A stretch of 64,000 nucleotides of DNA from Aquila chrysaetos chrysaetos (GCF_900496995.4 NC_044007.1:682001-746000), one strand, 5' to 3'. Positions 24,801 to 37,477 are shown, counted from the first letter of the stretch. Numbers and translations: made by a program. Notes: generated by a model not told the origin, from the letters alone.

Positions 24801-27800
24801 TATCCCAAATTTTTTCCCAGGCCAGAACCCGCAGCAGGCAGGACACCTGCACTGAAGCGGAGTTTGTCCTGTCACGGGGCCCACGGGCCACACGTTCTGC
24901 TCCCGTCAGAGAGACAACGCACAGGGCATGCCTCGGAATTAATTCCCTCCTCAGACACGGGTAATCAGACAGCACTGAGCATCAGACTTCGCCCACTCGC
25001 TGACCTGCTGTGTGGGTGCCGAATAAGCTACAGATCCTTCCCTGGAAAAGAGATTCTCTCTCCCCCCGCGCACCACTCGGAGTGGGGGTAGGGGGAGAAT
25101 GGGGACCCTGGCTAGATCGGGTTTACGGGAGGATTCAGTGAAATAATCGGAAAAACAGCCCCAGAAAACGTCCCTCGCGGGAGCAGTAAAATCCACACAG
25201 TGTGTGATCACCTTCTGCTGTACGTACACACCAGCGCAGCTCCCCCGAGCCACAGGGAGAGGGGTGGGAGAGAGCCTGGAAAATACTGGGCCGGCAAGAG
25301 GATGAGATTACTGCAAAAACAAAAGGCTTTATTAAAAAATTTTTAAAAAGGGAGATTGGAGATAAGTTTTTTTCCAGGCTTTTGGCGCTACAATGGCTTT
25401 GGACTTGAGTTTCCATCTTTCCCTCATTTCCCCCTTTCTCTCCACCGCCACGATGAGACCGGAGAAGCATCCTGCGCCGCAAACGTGGGCTGCTGGTGCT
25501 ACAAGCTGCCAGTGTCCTTGAGAGTGAAGGCCATGCCAGGAGGTGGCACGCAGTCACTCCAGCACTCCCGCTCTTACCCCAGTGATGCTCAGGTTCGTGG
25601 TCCACACAGTTAGGGAGAAAAAACAGAGGCCCACGGGCTCCCCAGGTCCTGGGTTTACTCCGAGAGCTGGCACAAGCCAGGATCTGGCCCAGGCTTCTTG
25701 CAGGAGATTCACCCTAGCTGGCACGTCTGCAAACCAGACTCCAGCATCCAGGGATTAGGCATGTCTGTCGGCAAGTTCAAACCCTTCAAGAAAGCTTCGC
25801 CAGGAAAATAAGACAGACCTCAGCTAGGACATCAATCACACACCCAGCACCCTATAATACTTGACTAAAGGCCACCTGGGACACAGTGAATGCACACTGA
25901 ATACTAAAACCATTTTACCAGAAAAGGGTCTGTCTGAACCAGACAGGGCTCTAAAGGGGGTTTCAGGATAAGCAAAAGGTCCCAGGAGCAGAGGGGCCAG
26001 CAGACCTGGTCGCAGGGGAGTGCGGTCACCGTTCACTCCTCTCGCAGGCTTATTGGAAACACCTCTCTGCACCTTCCTGGTACGTTTACCTTGACGCACG
26101 CAAAGGCTTTTTCCCTGCAGGCGGGTATCGGTCTGCCGGGGTCCCAGCCAGCTGGGCAGGCCGGGACAGGCTGGTCCCCTTAGCTTCGCAGGGGCTGCGT
26201 TCGGACTCAGGGAATAACGGCGAAGCTTTGCTCCGGCGCCCAGGCAGCCCCGTGCAGAAAGGCTCGTTCCACCAGAGGGCGGCAAGCAATGCCGGACACA
26301 CCGCAAAACCCTGCAAAACCCCTCAAAACTGCCCTGCCGGCAACCCTCACCCCAGCTGCTGCCAGGGCTCGGGGACGAGGACCGCCTGGCCCCCACCCCG
26401 GGCATCCACGGCTAGTGGGGATCCAGGAGTCGGCACCCCCAGACCTCGGCTCAGAGGGGAGTCGGGCAGTGCTGAGCATCCCCGACAGCCATCGGTGAAC
26501 CCCACTTCTGGCAGTTTTGGTCGCTGGAGGAGAGACCTGGGGCAGCTGGTGGGTTTCAACAGCAGGCGGGTTTCGACAGCAGGGACGGGCCTTGAGAACA
26601 GGTTTAGCTGTAACGAGGGGGATAAGGGAAGAAAGATTGAAGCCTCCCACACCAGTGAGACCTGTAACCTCCTCCCTCCCAAATCCACCCCCTGCTCCCC
26701 ATGTGCGGATCAGCCGGGATTCCTCTACCCCAAACTCCCACAGGTAAATTCAACAGAAGAGTTCAGAGGAACTAGAAAAAAGGATTAATCTAAACTAAAC
26801 CACAAACTGGAGAGGCACAAAGGAGAGGGAGAATACCACCAGCAGGCTTTGAGGAGAGCCACATCCTCGGAGCCCTCCACTTTACACCATCAGAGGCGTG
26901 CGGGATGGCAGGCAAACCACGCTTGCTCAGCCACAAGCGCCACGCTGCTGAGCTGCACGAGCCTCTCCGCGTCTTGGCCAGGCCAAGATAACAGCTTTCC
27001 AGCACAGGCAGAGCCAGCTCTCCCCAGTTATGCTGCAAAAAGCACATCACGTACCTGACTGGAAAGAGTCTTATGACAGCAAAGATGCTAAGGAGAAGCA
27101 ATATCTTTAGTTATAAATTAGAGAAAGGAAATACCCTTTCAGGAACACAAGCCCCTCAGGTGTGAAGGAGAAGCAGAACTGAAGAAGGCTTGTCTATCCC
27201 AAAGCTCTTCCACATCCTCCAGCTAGATAAACTTGTGTAATAGAAGATAATGCCTCTGCCTACACCAGTCCTGCTTACTTCCTTAAGCTATCGCTGCTAT
27301 GACATCCATACTAGCCTCGGAAAGACCAGTTAGGCAGACTATTTAGCGGCTGCCTGGACTAGCTGAATCGGTAAGGGAAGCATCCCCCACTGCATTTGCT
27401 AGCCAGCAGAATAAGCATCAGCGCACGTTAATGGCCCAGTTAGATCCTCCTTCTCCTCCTCAAACCAACAGCCACCAGAAGCTGGATTAAAACATCAGTA
27501 GCTCCTTTGGCTCCCCTTCCCCTAAGCAAAACCTGCTTGCCTCCCACCGTAAAGTTCTCAAAGTGCTCCCACGCAGTTCCTCCTTGGTTGTGGAGAAAAG
27601 ATCAGAAACTCCTGGCTTGCAATTTTCCAGCAGGAAGGGAGAAAGGTCCCTGCTGTCCCAGCGATTCCCAGCTACAGCGGAGCAGAATCTCCTTGGTGGA
27701 GCTGCAGAGGCAGGAAAGCTGGAGGGAGGGGGTGCACCAGCTGGGTGCTGCTGCTGCAAAGACAGAGTTGTTTTTATGAGCAGCTGGACAGGTGAGGGGG

Positions 27801-30800
27801 AGGACGGGCAGCAGCAAGGCCAGACGTGCCAGTCAGGGCTGGAGCGAACAGGTAACAGACCCTAATGTGGAAGCAGCCCTAGAGCAGACGGGTGTGGGAG
27901 CTGTGGCAACAGCACTTATGTGGGCTCAAAGCAACTGTCCCTCGTGTTCAGAAGAGGGGCTGCCAGGTTCCTCTCTCAGCTTTACCAGATGCCGGGATGT
28001 GCACACAAGTGGTGAGAGAATCTTGCTCCTCGGTGCCAAGCCCTGACCTTGCTAAGATCATATGGTCAGGGTGGGGAAAAGCAAGCAACCACCACACACG
28101 CATCATCTCTTCCTTTGCTAAAGCAAGATGGTTCTTGGGCCTAATACTGTCAAGTTGCTCTGCTCACCCTGTGAGGAAAAACAACTAAATCCTCAGTTTT
28201 ACACATGGAAAAACAATACCTAAGGGAGCAGCAGTGATCTAGCTTGCAACAGGACTAGAAACGGGATTTCCAAACTCACAGCCCTGCGAGCTACAGTGTA
28301 CTCGCGTGGGCTGTTCTCCAGGACCTGTCCTCCACCTCCCCTCAACACACGTGAACACCAACCTGCAGCAACTCCAGCTGTTCCACTGCCTCTACACCAA
28401 CTGCTGCTGATTTAGGGACAAACAACATGCTAGGCTTGTGAAGAAAGCTAAGATGAAGCCACATAATTCCTTCTGATGAGCAGGGTCTCAGGTCCCAAGA
28501 AGCCCGTCAGACCAGCTGAGCCTTGTGGCAGTTTAAGGGCTTAAAACACATGTTTACCTCATTACCAGCTGTTGCATTTTAAGAGGTTTCCGTTCTCAGG
28601 CAACCTCTTGCAAGCGACAAGATGCAAGACAGCATCTCAAGCAATTGCAGCCCACTGCTAAGCGAACGTCTGTGCACACCTCAGGTTTGAGCTTAGATGT
28701 AAGAAGATCCAAATCAACGCCTTCTGAACAAGAGCAGTAAAGCGGCTTCTACCAGGGCCAGGACAAAGCACCTTGCTCAGCCAGTCTCGCGGAACCAGGG
28801 CTATGCAACCGAGCCTGTGCAAGCAGCTATCTGAACAGCAGCCTGTACCTGGAACATGCTTGCTGCTGGGAACCCAGGAGGAACTCACGTGGATCCTTCC
28901 TGTAGGACAAATTGGGTGACATCGGGCCAACAATGACAGCAGGTCCCTATCGCAGTCGGAGACAAAGCGATCTTTCCACAGCCCGGTGCCTTTGGCAGAG
29001 TGGACGTTGTCTCGTTTCCACCAGGTCAAGTCTTCTTCCGCTAACCTCTCCAAAACCAGGAGACAGAACCTCGGCAGGCACGTCACACGCAGTGCTTTGA
29101 AGAAGTCGGCTGCTATTAACCTTCTCTTGTCACCTGGCTCTACACATCACTGTCTTCTAGTACCGATGTGCTGCTCAGCCAGCCTGCTGTATCTCTGTAA
29201 GATGCATTGCTGTGAGAGCTGAAGGCCTGAGGATGGGGAGAGGTAACTCATGCTAAGACTGTCAGTGCAAGTAACAAGCCTGAAATTTTCACCCTGTGGG
29301 CAAACATCAATTTTGTTCCATTCCATGGGGCTGACAGAACTGCTAACAGCACAAAAACCCGAAGCCTGCCATGGGAAGAGTCTCGCTCGCATACCAGACT
29401 CGAGAACTAACACATCTCAGGACAGAGACAGCTTGCCGGAGTACCAGGCAAACTCAGCAGGTTTGCTGTTTATTGCTTTGGCTTTCCTTTGCAGAGCTTT
29501 TGTCCCGAGGATGTAGTGCCACGTGTGTGAAAGCTGGCTTGTCACCCCCAGGAGCATGGAGCCCTGCGCCAACCTAGGCTCACAGCTACCAGAAACACCG
29601 ACACTGGGCTGGGGCAGGGACTGGCACAGCAGGCTGGGGACACCGAGATCTGCCGCTCTCCTGGTTACGGTGACTTAGCGAGGCACCACAGGCACCAAGC
29701 GCCAAGAAGTGGCGCTTCCACCGATGCCACGAGCTGCTGCTAGCATGAACAGGGGCTTCCTTCCTTCCGTGACTGCTAGAAACAAGCCCCAGCAGACAAC
29801 AGGCAAGAAGACTCTGCAGAAATTGGGCCACCACAAAAGAATTTGTCAGCTGCTTTTCTCTTTCAGACTGGTGTGGCAAATACGAGTACAAATTAATCCA
29901 GAGGAGAGGAGAAAAAGCGATACAGGGCTAGCAAGAAGAACTGAACTGAGGGGCTCCTCTGTCCGGTCCCCACATGCGCTTTTGCTGATGAGAATGCATC
30001 AGCCCCAAACGGTTGGGGTCCTGCTGCTGTGGCTGTGCGGTGCTGGGCTGAAGGCAGCATGGAGCCACCGAGAAGAAGGAAAATGAGCATAGGTTCACTG
30101 ACAGGCACTGATGGAGAAGCGGAGAGGAGCTGGATACGGTACTGCATCCCACAGCCCTGCGAGGGTGCTCCAAACCGTGCATCTGAAGGGACAAGAGCAA
30201 GGCAAAGCCTCCGGGTGCAATCCCTGCAGGAAGGGAAGAGTTAAGCAGCTCTCACTGCCTCGCTGCACAGGCAGTGCCCAGATTTGGCACAGGACGGATT
30301 TGCTTCAGGCGCTCGGTGCCACAGCAGGGACTCTCTGACAGAGCAGCACTGAAGGGGCTTCCTGGATTATAAAAGCAGAAAATAAACATTTCAGCCTGGC
30401 CTTCAACTGCAGGCCACCGGGCTTTTCCCCAGGGGCTCCAAGAGCAGAGTCGGACGGCTCGGCTCAGCACTGGGGCTGCCAAGGAAGAAAGCACAGCTTG
30501 TCAGAATGCTGGAAGTCATTAAGAGGAAATCTAATCCGACAAGGACAGCCTAATATTTACAGAGCCCTGTGAGCTAGAGAGGCACTAAGAACGGGGCTTT
30601 GCAATCTGCTGACAGGCAGGTGGTGGAAGCAGTGGCCTTTCTCGCTCCTGGATCCCGAAGGGAGCTGGGACAGCACAACTCAGTTCAGCACCTTGTTGCT
30701 CAGACCGGATTAACACTTCTCCACGGGCTGAGGCGCCAGGGCTGGCTCACAGTTCAGTACCTCTCTCTCTCCTGTCCTCAGGAGAGGCTGTCTTTACTCC

Positions 30801-33800
30801 TCTGCAGATTTTTTTAAGCCCCAAGGACGAGACTTCTTACATTCCAACTTCCTAAAAGCATCTTCCTGGGGAGAGCTGCAGATAACCACCAGGATCGTGA
30901 GCAGGAGCACAGCTCTGGAGAGGCACCTCATCATCCCACCACCATCTACGCTTGAATTCTGCCCAGAGACTAACACATCCTAAGCCGTTTTGTGTTTCAT
31001 CGTCTCAGGAGCCGTCAGTCTTCCCATCACTTCCCTAGGCTGGTCAAACACAACAGTCACAAACCGGGATACCTCACAAGATAAAAATACAAGCCTCTGG
31101 CAAAAGTATTTCAAACACCGAAACGTTCAGGGAGCAGTAACACCTCCCCTGAATCTAAAGGGTTTCTCCCTTGCCAAATCCACTGCTTCCACGGATGGAC
31201 AAAGAGCAGACCAGCCAAAGAGCATCAGCTTGGCTTTGGCACCCTCCAAATCACTGGCTTTCACCAAGAGAATATCGCAGGTTTTATGGAAGCAGTGAGA
31301 GACCATGATTAACGGAGTCAGTCGGCAGAACAGTGCCACAACCCCTCGCCATGAGGTGCAACATTAGCAGCGTCCTCCCCGAGCTCCCAGCTCTTCCTGC
31401 AGCCCCAGACAGGCCTCTCTGGGAGGACCATGATGCTGAGTCTACAGAAAAGCTCTGGCAACCTGAGCAAGCAAGGCTCCTTGCTGTCTGGTCGCTCAGC
31501 AGGAAACCTCAGAGTAATCACAGAACATCTGCGAGCTTCCCTTCCCTTCTCCGTCCACAAGCCATCCTTCTCCACAAGCTCCCTGATGCTCTCCGCATTT
31601 CTCTGGCAGAGCAGGAGACCCTCCTGTCGATTCCCAAGTGCTGTACGCCTTCAGCTGATGCATGTAGCTCTCCCGCGCGTAGTCCAGAAGCTTCTGGAAG
31701 AAGCAGCTTGGGAATCCTCTCCAACCTCGATTAACTTGCTGGACAGCCAGAAGATACTGAAAGCAAGAGACCCAGGACATGCATAAAGCCCTCCGAAAGC
31801 GCTCCAGAGCCTGGCTCAAGTGACGTTCATGGTGACACGCCATTCCCAGAGAACAAGGATGTCTTTAACATCAAGGCTGAAAATCCAACGGGGAGGAGCA
31901 GGAGGCTTCTCCGGCACCAGCTCAGGTGTCCACACCAGCGGCAAGGCACAAGTGATGTTGGAGCAAACTGGCATCAGCTGGTAGGTCTAAAGGCAGGTTC
32001 AAAGCAAATTTCCGCGAGACAGAATGAGGTCTTCACTTTTTGAAAAACAGGGAGAGCAAGACAGCCATCCAGGCTAGAATGAGCATGCTCGCCAAAACAC
32101 GCAAGAGGACTGTAAAAATCAGGCCTGGCTCTCTCAGAGGGGGCAAGCTGATCTTGCTGAAAGGTGGTCTTTACCCTCCCACCCTCCTCTTGCTGCTCCC
32201 TGTGTGCCGGCTTGGCTCCTGACACACTCCCCAGGGAGCCAATTCAACCCGCTCACCTCGTGGAAGGGAAGCTACCTCAGCAGGGAGGAGAGACAGCTCT
32301 CGGTCACGCCGACGAGGTGACCTGGCTCAGGGAAGCATCTTCTGAGACGGAGCAGAACCAGAAGGGAGAGGACAAGGCTGGAGATGGGAAACGTCCCCGC
32401 TCTGGCAGCCCTCAGAGAAGCTGCTGACCGCGAAGTTCGTTAGCCTGCTGTGAAAACACAGCTTCAGAGAAGCTGCCAGGGAGGGTCCGCGTTCTGTATT
32501 TGCACTTTATTACCTAACTGCAAGGAGCAGGAAGAACTGGGGGCTGTCACCGCCACGCATAGTAACGACAGCTCTGCATTATGGCTGACGGCTGCTTTTG
32601 GCACTTACACATCATGTCCCCGACAGTGCTACACTGTATTGGAAATGAATGCTGTATAATTTGCAACATATTTTAAGCTTAGGGCTAAAAATCAATTAAA
32701 TTTCCGAGAATGAGCTAAACAAAGGCAGAATCGACTGGCCTCCAGAGATCCCTGCTGTTCAGATACCTGTTCACAGGCAGGCTACAAATCATCATTCAGC
32801 ACCACTCCCACAAGTGCCAAAGTCACCACACCAACCTACTAAACAAAAAAAGACATCTAAAAACAGACTCTAAACTTTTGGGCAAGCATTAAAATCCCCC
32901 CCAAAGGAGCAGGGACGAACCCCCTTCTGAAAAGGCTGCCGACAGAGGTGCGAGTCAAACCATTTCCTCTCTCACCAGGGTTAAAGCCCCGCAAGCTCTC
33001 CTCGGAGCATTTTAGGTACACAGCCCTGGGTAGCAGCATCCTCTGTTCCCTTACAGGGAACGTAGCTTGGAGGAGATCCTAATGAGCAGCCAAGGCCATG
33101 GATTAACGGCAAGGACACTCACAGTCTGTGTTTATTTTTGGACTCCTTTTCTTGTCTTTTTTGCATTCCTGTAACTAAAAACCTGACAACTCTGCTCTGC
33201 CAGAATAAAAACTTGTTTGGTGGCACCCGAAGACTGTTTCGGGTTTGCACATCACTTTGGCTAAACCACTCCTACACAGCACAGCGAACTGAACAAAATT
33301 GATAATAAAATAAAAAAAACGACAAGTGGGCACTTGGGGCAGTGGGGGAGGCAGTGTGTGCACGGGCAGGGTTGAGGCCACAGACCGAAGAGCAAGCGCA
33401 AGCTAATATCACAAATACTAGCTCAAGCGAGAGCCGAGGTCTCGTGGGCAGATCCTCCCACTGCTCCAACGGCAGGGAAAACTGCGGCATGGCAACTTAC
33501 AACTCCCAGTGGGTGTCAATTTCTTACCCATCACACTAACAGCAGCTCCGACAACTGACAAGCCCTTAGATGCAGGCACAGATACCCACACTCTTATCTT
33601 ATAAGAAAAAATAATCCCCCCCCAGCAGGTTTTGCCATCACAACCAATCCAAGTAAAATTTTAGCTTGCCGTTTAATAATGTTTTCATAACTAACTCCTA
33701 GTAAATGAAGCAGATTTGCCTACCGGAGAGCTGATGAACAGAAATCAAAGGTTTTAAGACTCTGCAATTAAGAGACCAGAATTTGAGAAATCTCATTCAA

Positions 33801-36800
33801 AATTAAACACATCTACCCAAGGCAAATAAACAGCTCTCCAATGCTAGCGAGTGATGTATTTTCTAGGCAGAAGCTAGGTCTCTTCATTCTCGCCCCAAAG
33901 CTGTAAGTCCATTTTTAAATACCACAGTATTATACGAAGAGCGTTAGCATACCCTGTGCCTGCCACCTCCGCTGGTGACCCAGCAGCTCTCCCCGGCAGA
34001 GGAGGACCACCAAGCGCCCTGATGACAGACCCAGCTCAGACAGAGTTGTCCTACAAGCATTCGTTCCCCAGACCCTGCGTGTAGCTCCATTTTCTTCTCC
34101 AAAGTGAATTTTCTTCCCTCCATGAAGCAGCGAACACCATTCCCAAGCTAAGAGCAAAAGCGAGACACTGCATAGAGCAATGGCCAAGGAAACACTCAAG
34201 ATGCTCCTGGGAAATTCTATGTTGTAGTTTGCCTCTGCTCTCCCCAAGTTCCCGAGCAGTTTCAAAGCAATGTAAAATTCTAAATTGCACACAGCTCATG
34301 AAATCATCGAGTCACTCTGAGAAGCTGTCTGAACTGCAGAAGCTTCTAACACTGTAACGTAGCAGTTTTCAACCCATTTACTTATGGCGTTACACAAAGG
34401 GCCCTGTAAAGAAGGAAGAGAAGAAAACCTAGCTGCAAGAGGCTGTAGTTCACCACGCAGGGTTCACAGCTCCATCAGAAAGCATTTAGGGGTGCTGCAA
34501 ATCAAAAAGGACAGAGGCACAGACAGTAGAATTACTTCCTTGCAGGACCCCAGAGAAGAAAAGGGTCTGAACAGACAAAACTTCCGTTAAACTCTGCACT
34601 GGGAAAGTGATGCCCTTGCAAGAAGCGTTTCATTTTTCCAAACAGAAACAACAGGTGAACAGCCAACTCCCACGTTTTATATATCGAACATGACATTCTA
34701 CAGTATGGAATATCCCTTTGGCTAGTTCGGGTCAGCTGTCCTGGCCATGCTCCCTCACAGCTTCTTGTTTGCACACCTGCTTGCTGGCAGAGCATGGGAA
34801 ACTGAAAAATCCTTGACTTCGGATAAGCACTACTCAGCAACAACTGAAAACACGAGTGTGTTATCAACATTATTCTCACACTACGTCCAAAACACAGCAC
34901 TGTACCAGCTATCAAGAAGAAAATTAACTCTGTCCCAGCCAAAAGCAGGACAATATCCGCCCCTTATTCTATACCATTTACGTCATGCCCAGATCCCACA
35001 CTCCCCGATACTTTTCTAATTAACCACCACCACCACTTTTCCTGCCTTTTAGTGTATAATACACAGAGATAGCATTCCCGCAGTCTATGGGCCATCTCTA
35101 TCAAACGTCTGTCGAGTTCATTCAGTCCATGACTTTGGGTTCCATCTGTCCCAAGTCTGTCCGGGCAGGAGGGATGGCGCACAATCCGCTCAGTCGGCAG
35201 AATAGGATCGGGCTGTGGTGCCCCACTGGGCCAAGTCTGATGTGTTTCATGTCTTTTCCCTCCGTGAAACTTTTTCAGGACCCTTCCCACACAAGAGGAA
35301 ACCCAGTCAAGTCTCTGCTCTGTCCCTAACATTCCCCGCTCAGCATAGCTGCAGTCTGCGTTCAGTAACTCTCTCCACATGCAGCCCAGCAGCACACAGG
35401 GCTCCTGCGTGGCAGGAACGGCACTAGCTCCTGCCCTTCTGCTAAGACGCCGTTGCCTTTGCATGGCAAAGGCCCCAAAGGCAGAAGGCCAGGCAAGAAA
35501 GGCAATTGGGAATCTGACTTCGCCGAGACGTCGCTACAAAACTAACAGGCTATCCCTGCCCAAAGCAGCAGTGAGGCCAAAAAAGGGACATATTGCACAG
35601 TAACGGAAACAGCGTTCAGGATCAAACCCCCCCGACCTCCTCAGCTTCTGCTGTTACCCCTGTAGCTCTCGTTTAGGCCGTGCTACCTGCACAAAGCACG
35701 CGGCATTCCAGTGCAGAGCAGAGCATCGTGTCCAGCTTGACCTGGGTTGCAACAAGACAGTGATGGCTCCCAACGCCTGCCGATACTTTCTTACAGACCT
35801 ATAGCATCGCACGTACTTGGATATTGGATAAAAGGCTGAAGAATCGGGAGGGGTGGGTGCAGAACCAGCCCCAGCTCTCAGACAGACGGATGCACAATGC
35901 ACTGGCAGTCAGTCCCGGCTTTAGCAATTGTCCTACTGGTTACTGGCCACATGGCAAAACAGAGCCGAGAGCCAACGCCAAGGAAAACCACCCCCACCAC
36001 CAGCCAAAATGCCTGCCCAGTTTAAGGGACCGATTGTTCTGAAAGGCAAAACAGAACAACAACAACAACAACAACAAAAGCCCCGCTTCCGCAGAGCGAT
36101 TTCTGGGCTGGATCAGCCGCCAGGCCTGGCCTATGCCGTAGATTCGTAAGCAGCTGTCGAAGCACAACAACGAAGGTGGTGTCAGGGTGGGAACAAGCGG
36201 CCGTCGATAGGGACAACCCAAGCAGGACGGCTGCTGAACAGCAACGCCGCAGCCCCAGGCACTGCTATGAAATTCCTAAGCAAGTTACTAGAGGAACTTT
36301 CTACTAAATTTCTACTCCAGACCTGGGTAAAGCTTCTACCCATTGTCCAAACAGATAAATAAACACACAGATCCAGACAGCTAGGGTAATCACAAGGCAC
36401 TTCTTGTTAACGACCTCGGGGCATGACCCAGGGCGAAGAATGCTGCCCTGCCCAAAGAACCGGGGATCTGCACATTAATATCTCAAGACAAATTTGAACA
36501 TGACCCCGCCTGGTCGGACATCCCTGACTCCCGGGAGCTCAAGCTTGGGTGAATCTTCCTCAGCATCTCCGGGAGCTTCTCTATCCAACATGCAGCTCTG
36601 GTTCCCGACGCCAACCCAGCCACACCGCCCGACCCAAGCCCCCGCTTGCACAACTGAAGAGAAACAGCGTCAAAAAAAAAACCAAACCCAAAAACCAACC
36701 CCAAGCCAATAATCTAGGGACTTTACAGATCTGAACAGGATTCCTCTTCGCAGACGCTTCACCAGGGTTTGCGCGCACGGGTTTGGTTTTGCTTTTTCTC

Positions 36801-37477
36801 CATAGTTTATGCATGGGGTGGGGGGGACACCAACACGGGGCCTTCCTCACAACTGTTCCTCCTCCTCCTCCAGGCAGGAGAGGGGAAGAAAACCGCATCG
36901 GGCCTGTGTTATGTATCTAGATTGTATAGATCCTATAAATCCACAGGCCGTTATTTCTGAGGGCCGGGACCCCCCAGAGCTGCCGGTCCCGGCAGGACAT
37001 CCCCCAGGCTGCGAACACCCGGGCAGGTACCGGGCCTCGCCCGCTGTAAACGACGTTTCCCGGTGCTCAAGAGACCCTTACGTGTGTCCGGGGGGGGGGC
37101 GAGCTGCCGCCGGGGCCTTCCTCCTCCTCTTCCTCCTCCTCCTCCTCCGCCGAGCTGCTGTCGGTGCCCGAGTCCTCCAGCCCCGAGTAGACGCTCTCCT
37201 CGCTCTCCGTCAGCTCCTCGCTCTCCCCGGCAGGACACGGCTGGAAGGGAACGGGGCGGCGGAGAGAACGGGGAGGGTGTCAGGCCGGTGGCGGCCCCGG
37301 TTGTGACCCGTCCCGTGTGTGTGTGTCGTGTCCCCATCCCCCCCGCCTCCCCAGGACCGGGACCGGTCCCCGCGTCCCCTTCAACGGGGGAAAAAAAAAT
37401 AAAAAAACAAAAAAAAAAACAAAAAAGCAGCGTAACCATGGCAACCGCCCCCCCGCGCGCGCCCCGACCTCCTCCAT
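21738..37477 (-). CDS. BOP1: BOP1, ribosome biogenesis protein, 5' part (exons 1?-3; gene continues off the left edge)
   Basis: BOP1 works in the nucleolus with PES1 and WDR12 in processing of 27S/32S-type pre-rRNA and 60S subunit maturation. Two confident exons on the minus strand (37240-37082 and 21839-21738) carry its acidic, serine-rich N-terminal region. [19 protein letters not shown] resembles human SEESVFSGLEDSGSDSS, and [11 protein letters not shown] at the end of exon 3 resembles human DEYAEDSSDEE just before the conserved BOP1NT domain. Both exons are phase 0 at both ends, with GT-AG sites. The BOP1NT domain and the WD40 propeller are outside the window. Head-to-head pairing with HSF1 matches the mammalian arrangement and supports the call. 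The first coding exon is uncertain. Confidence 0.9.
22268..23258 (+). mobile_element. CR1 LINE, 3' kilobase in sense orientation
   Basis: This is the 3' end of a CR1 retroposon: part of the reverse transcriptase region (an FADDTEL motif at about 22370) and the ORF2 tail, then the 3' UTR ending in the ACTCTATGATTCTATGAT repeat. A frame stays open from 22282 to 22830 and then breaks, so the copy is 5'-truncated and inactive. It lies in BOP1 intron 2, antisense to BOP1. Confidence 0.92.
23530..24315 (-). mobile_element. CR1 LINE fragment, antisense, older subfamily
   Basis: It reads (plus strand) GGAAAGGACCTCTGGAGGTCC, then the antisense 3' UTR and ORF2 end (blocks such as CCATCTCGGTGCCCTCCGC and CTTCACAAGGTGCCTGTCAG). 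It is quite diverged. It faces the 22.3-23.3 kb copy tail to tail across about 270 bp. Confidence 0.85.
34655..34952 (-). mobile_element. Truncated 3' LTR of a related provirus
   Basis: Read on the minus strand it starts TGTCCTGC at 34952 and follows the same family (GGACAGAGTTAATTTTCTTC, the TTGATAACACAC block, CTGAAAAAT, CATACTGTAG) with clear divergence. It loses similarity near 34655, before the expected end. It is joined directly to retroviral internal sequence on its right. Confidence 0.75.
34953..35464 (-). mobile_element. Proviral 3' internal remnant with an open frame
   Basis: Immediately upstream (minus strand) of the LTR is AATAAGGGGCGGATAT, a purine-rich stretch like a polypurine tract. 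An open frame of 166 codons runs 35464-34964 and ends just before that tract. I recognise no domain in it. It could be the tail of pol or an env-like region. Assignment as retroviral rests on the position and the LTR junction. Confidence 0.5.
36055..36078. repeat. AAC microsatellite
   Basis: About eight AAC units in BOP1 intron 2. Confidence 0.9.
37082..37240 (-). CDS. BOP1: BOP1 coding exon 2 (acidic N-terminal region)
   Basis: The exon is 159 bp (53 codons), acceptor CCCTTCCAG and donor CAC|GTAAGG. It reads [15 protein letters not shown], then [16 protein letters not shown], then ten consecutive Glu, then GPGGSS and a proline run. The match to human BOP1 around the SGLEDSG motif identifies it. 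Upstream of the acceptor the same frame meets a TGA about 57 nt away with no ATG between, so translation must enter from another exon. Low-complexity GAG/GAA and CCC tracts make this exon prone to length variation between species. Confidence 0.88.
37241..37468 (-). other. BOP1: BOP1 intron 1 (tentative, 228 bp) with a T-rich tract
   Basis: This is the short gap between the proposed first coding exon and exon 2. It contains an A-rich stretch at 37390-37426 on the plus strand (T-rich in the BOP1 sense), unusual inside such a GC-rich island, and a short GT repeat near 37315-37328. The 3' splice site at 37241-37242 has a good pyrimidine tract. The 5' boundary depends on the uncertain exon 1 donor. 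Confidence 0.4.
37469..37477 (-). CDS. BOP1: Possible BOP1 first coding exon (Met-Glu-Glu), 3' boundary tentative
   Basis: On the minus strand ATGGAGGAG is followed directly by GTCGGG, a weak but legal donor context (GAG|GT). Splicing here joins in phase 0 to exon 2, giving [13 protein letters not shown], a plausible acidic start. The ATG lies 229 bp upstream of exon 2, inside the CpG island. Against it: the donor deviates from GTRAGT, and human BOP1 has a much longer first segment, so another donor or start may be used. A 5' UTR would extend upstream (rightward) toward the NRF1-type sites. Confidence 0.35.

Larger units (their letters stand above)
21840..37081 (-). other. BOP1: BOP1 intron 2 (15.2 kb)
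   Basis: The intron runs from donor GTAAGG (37081) to acceptor CTTTCAG (21840). It contains a sense and an antisense CR1 element arranged tail to tail (22.3-24.3 kb) and a proviral 3' remnant with LTR (34.65-35.46 kb). The stretch 24316-34654 is mid-GC unique sequence in which I recognise no exon, RNA or repeat family. The stretch 35465-37081 is similar and holds only an AAC microsatellite before the CpG island begins. Confidence 0.85.
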
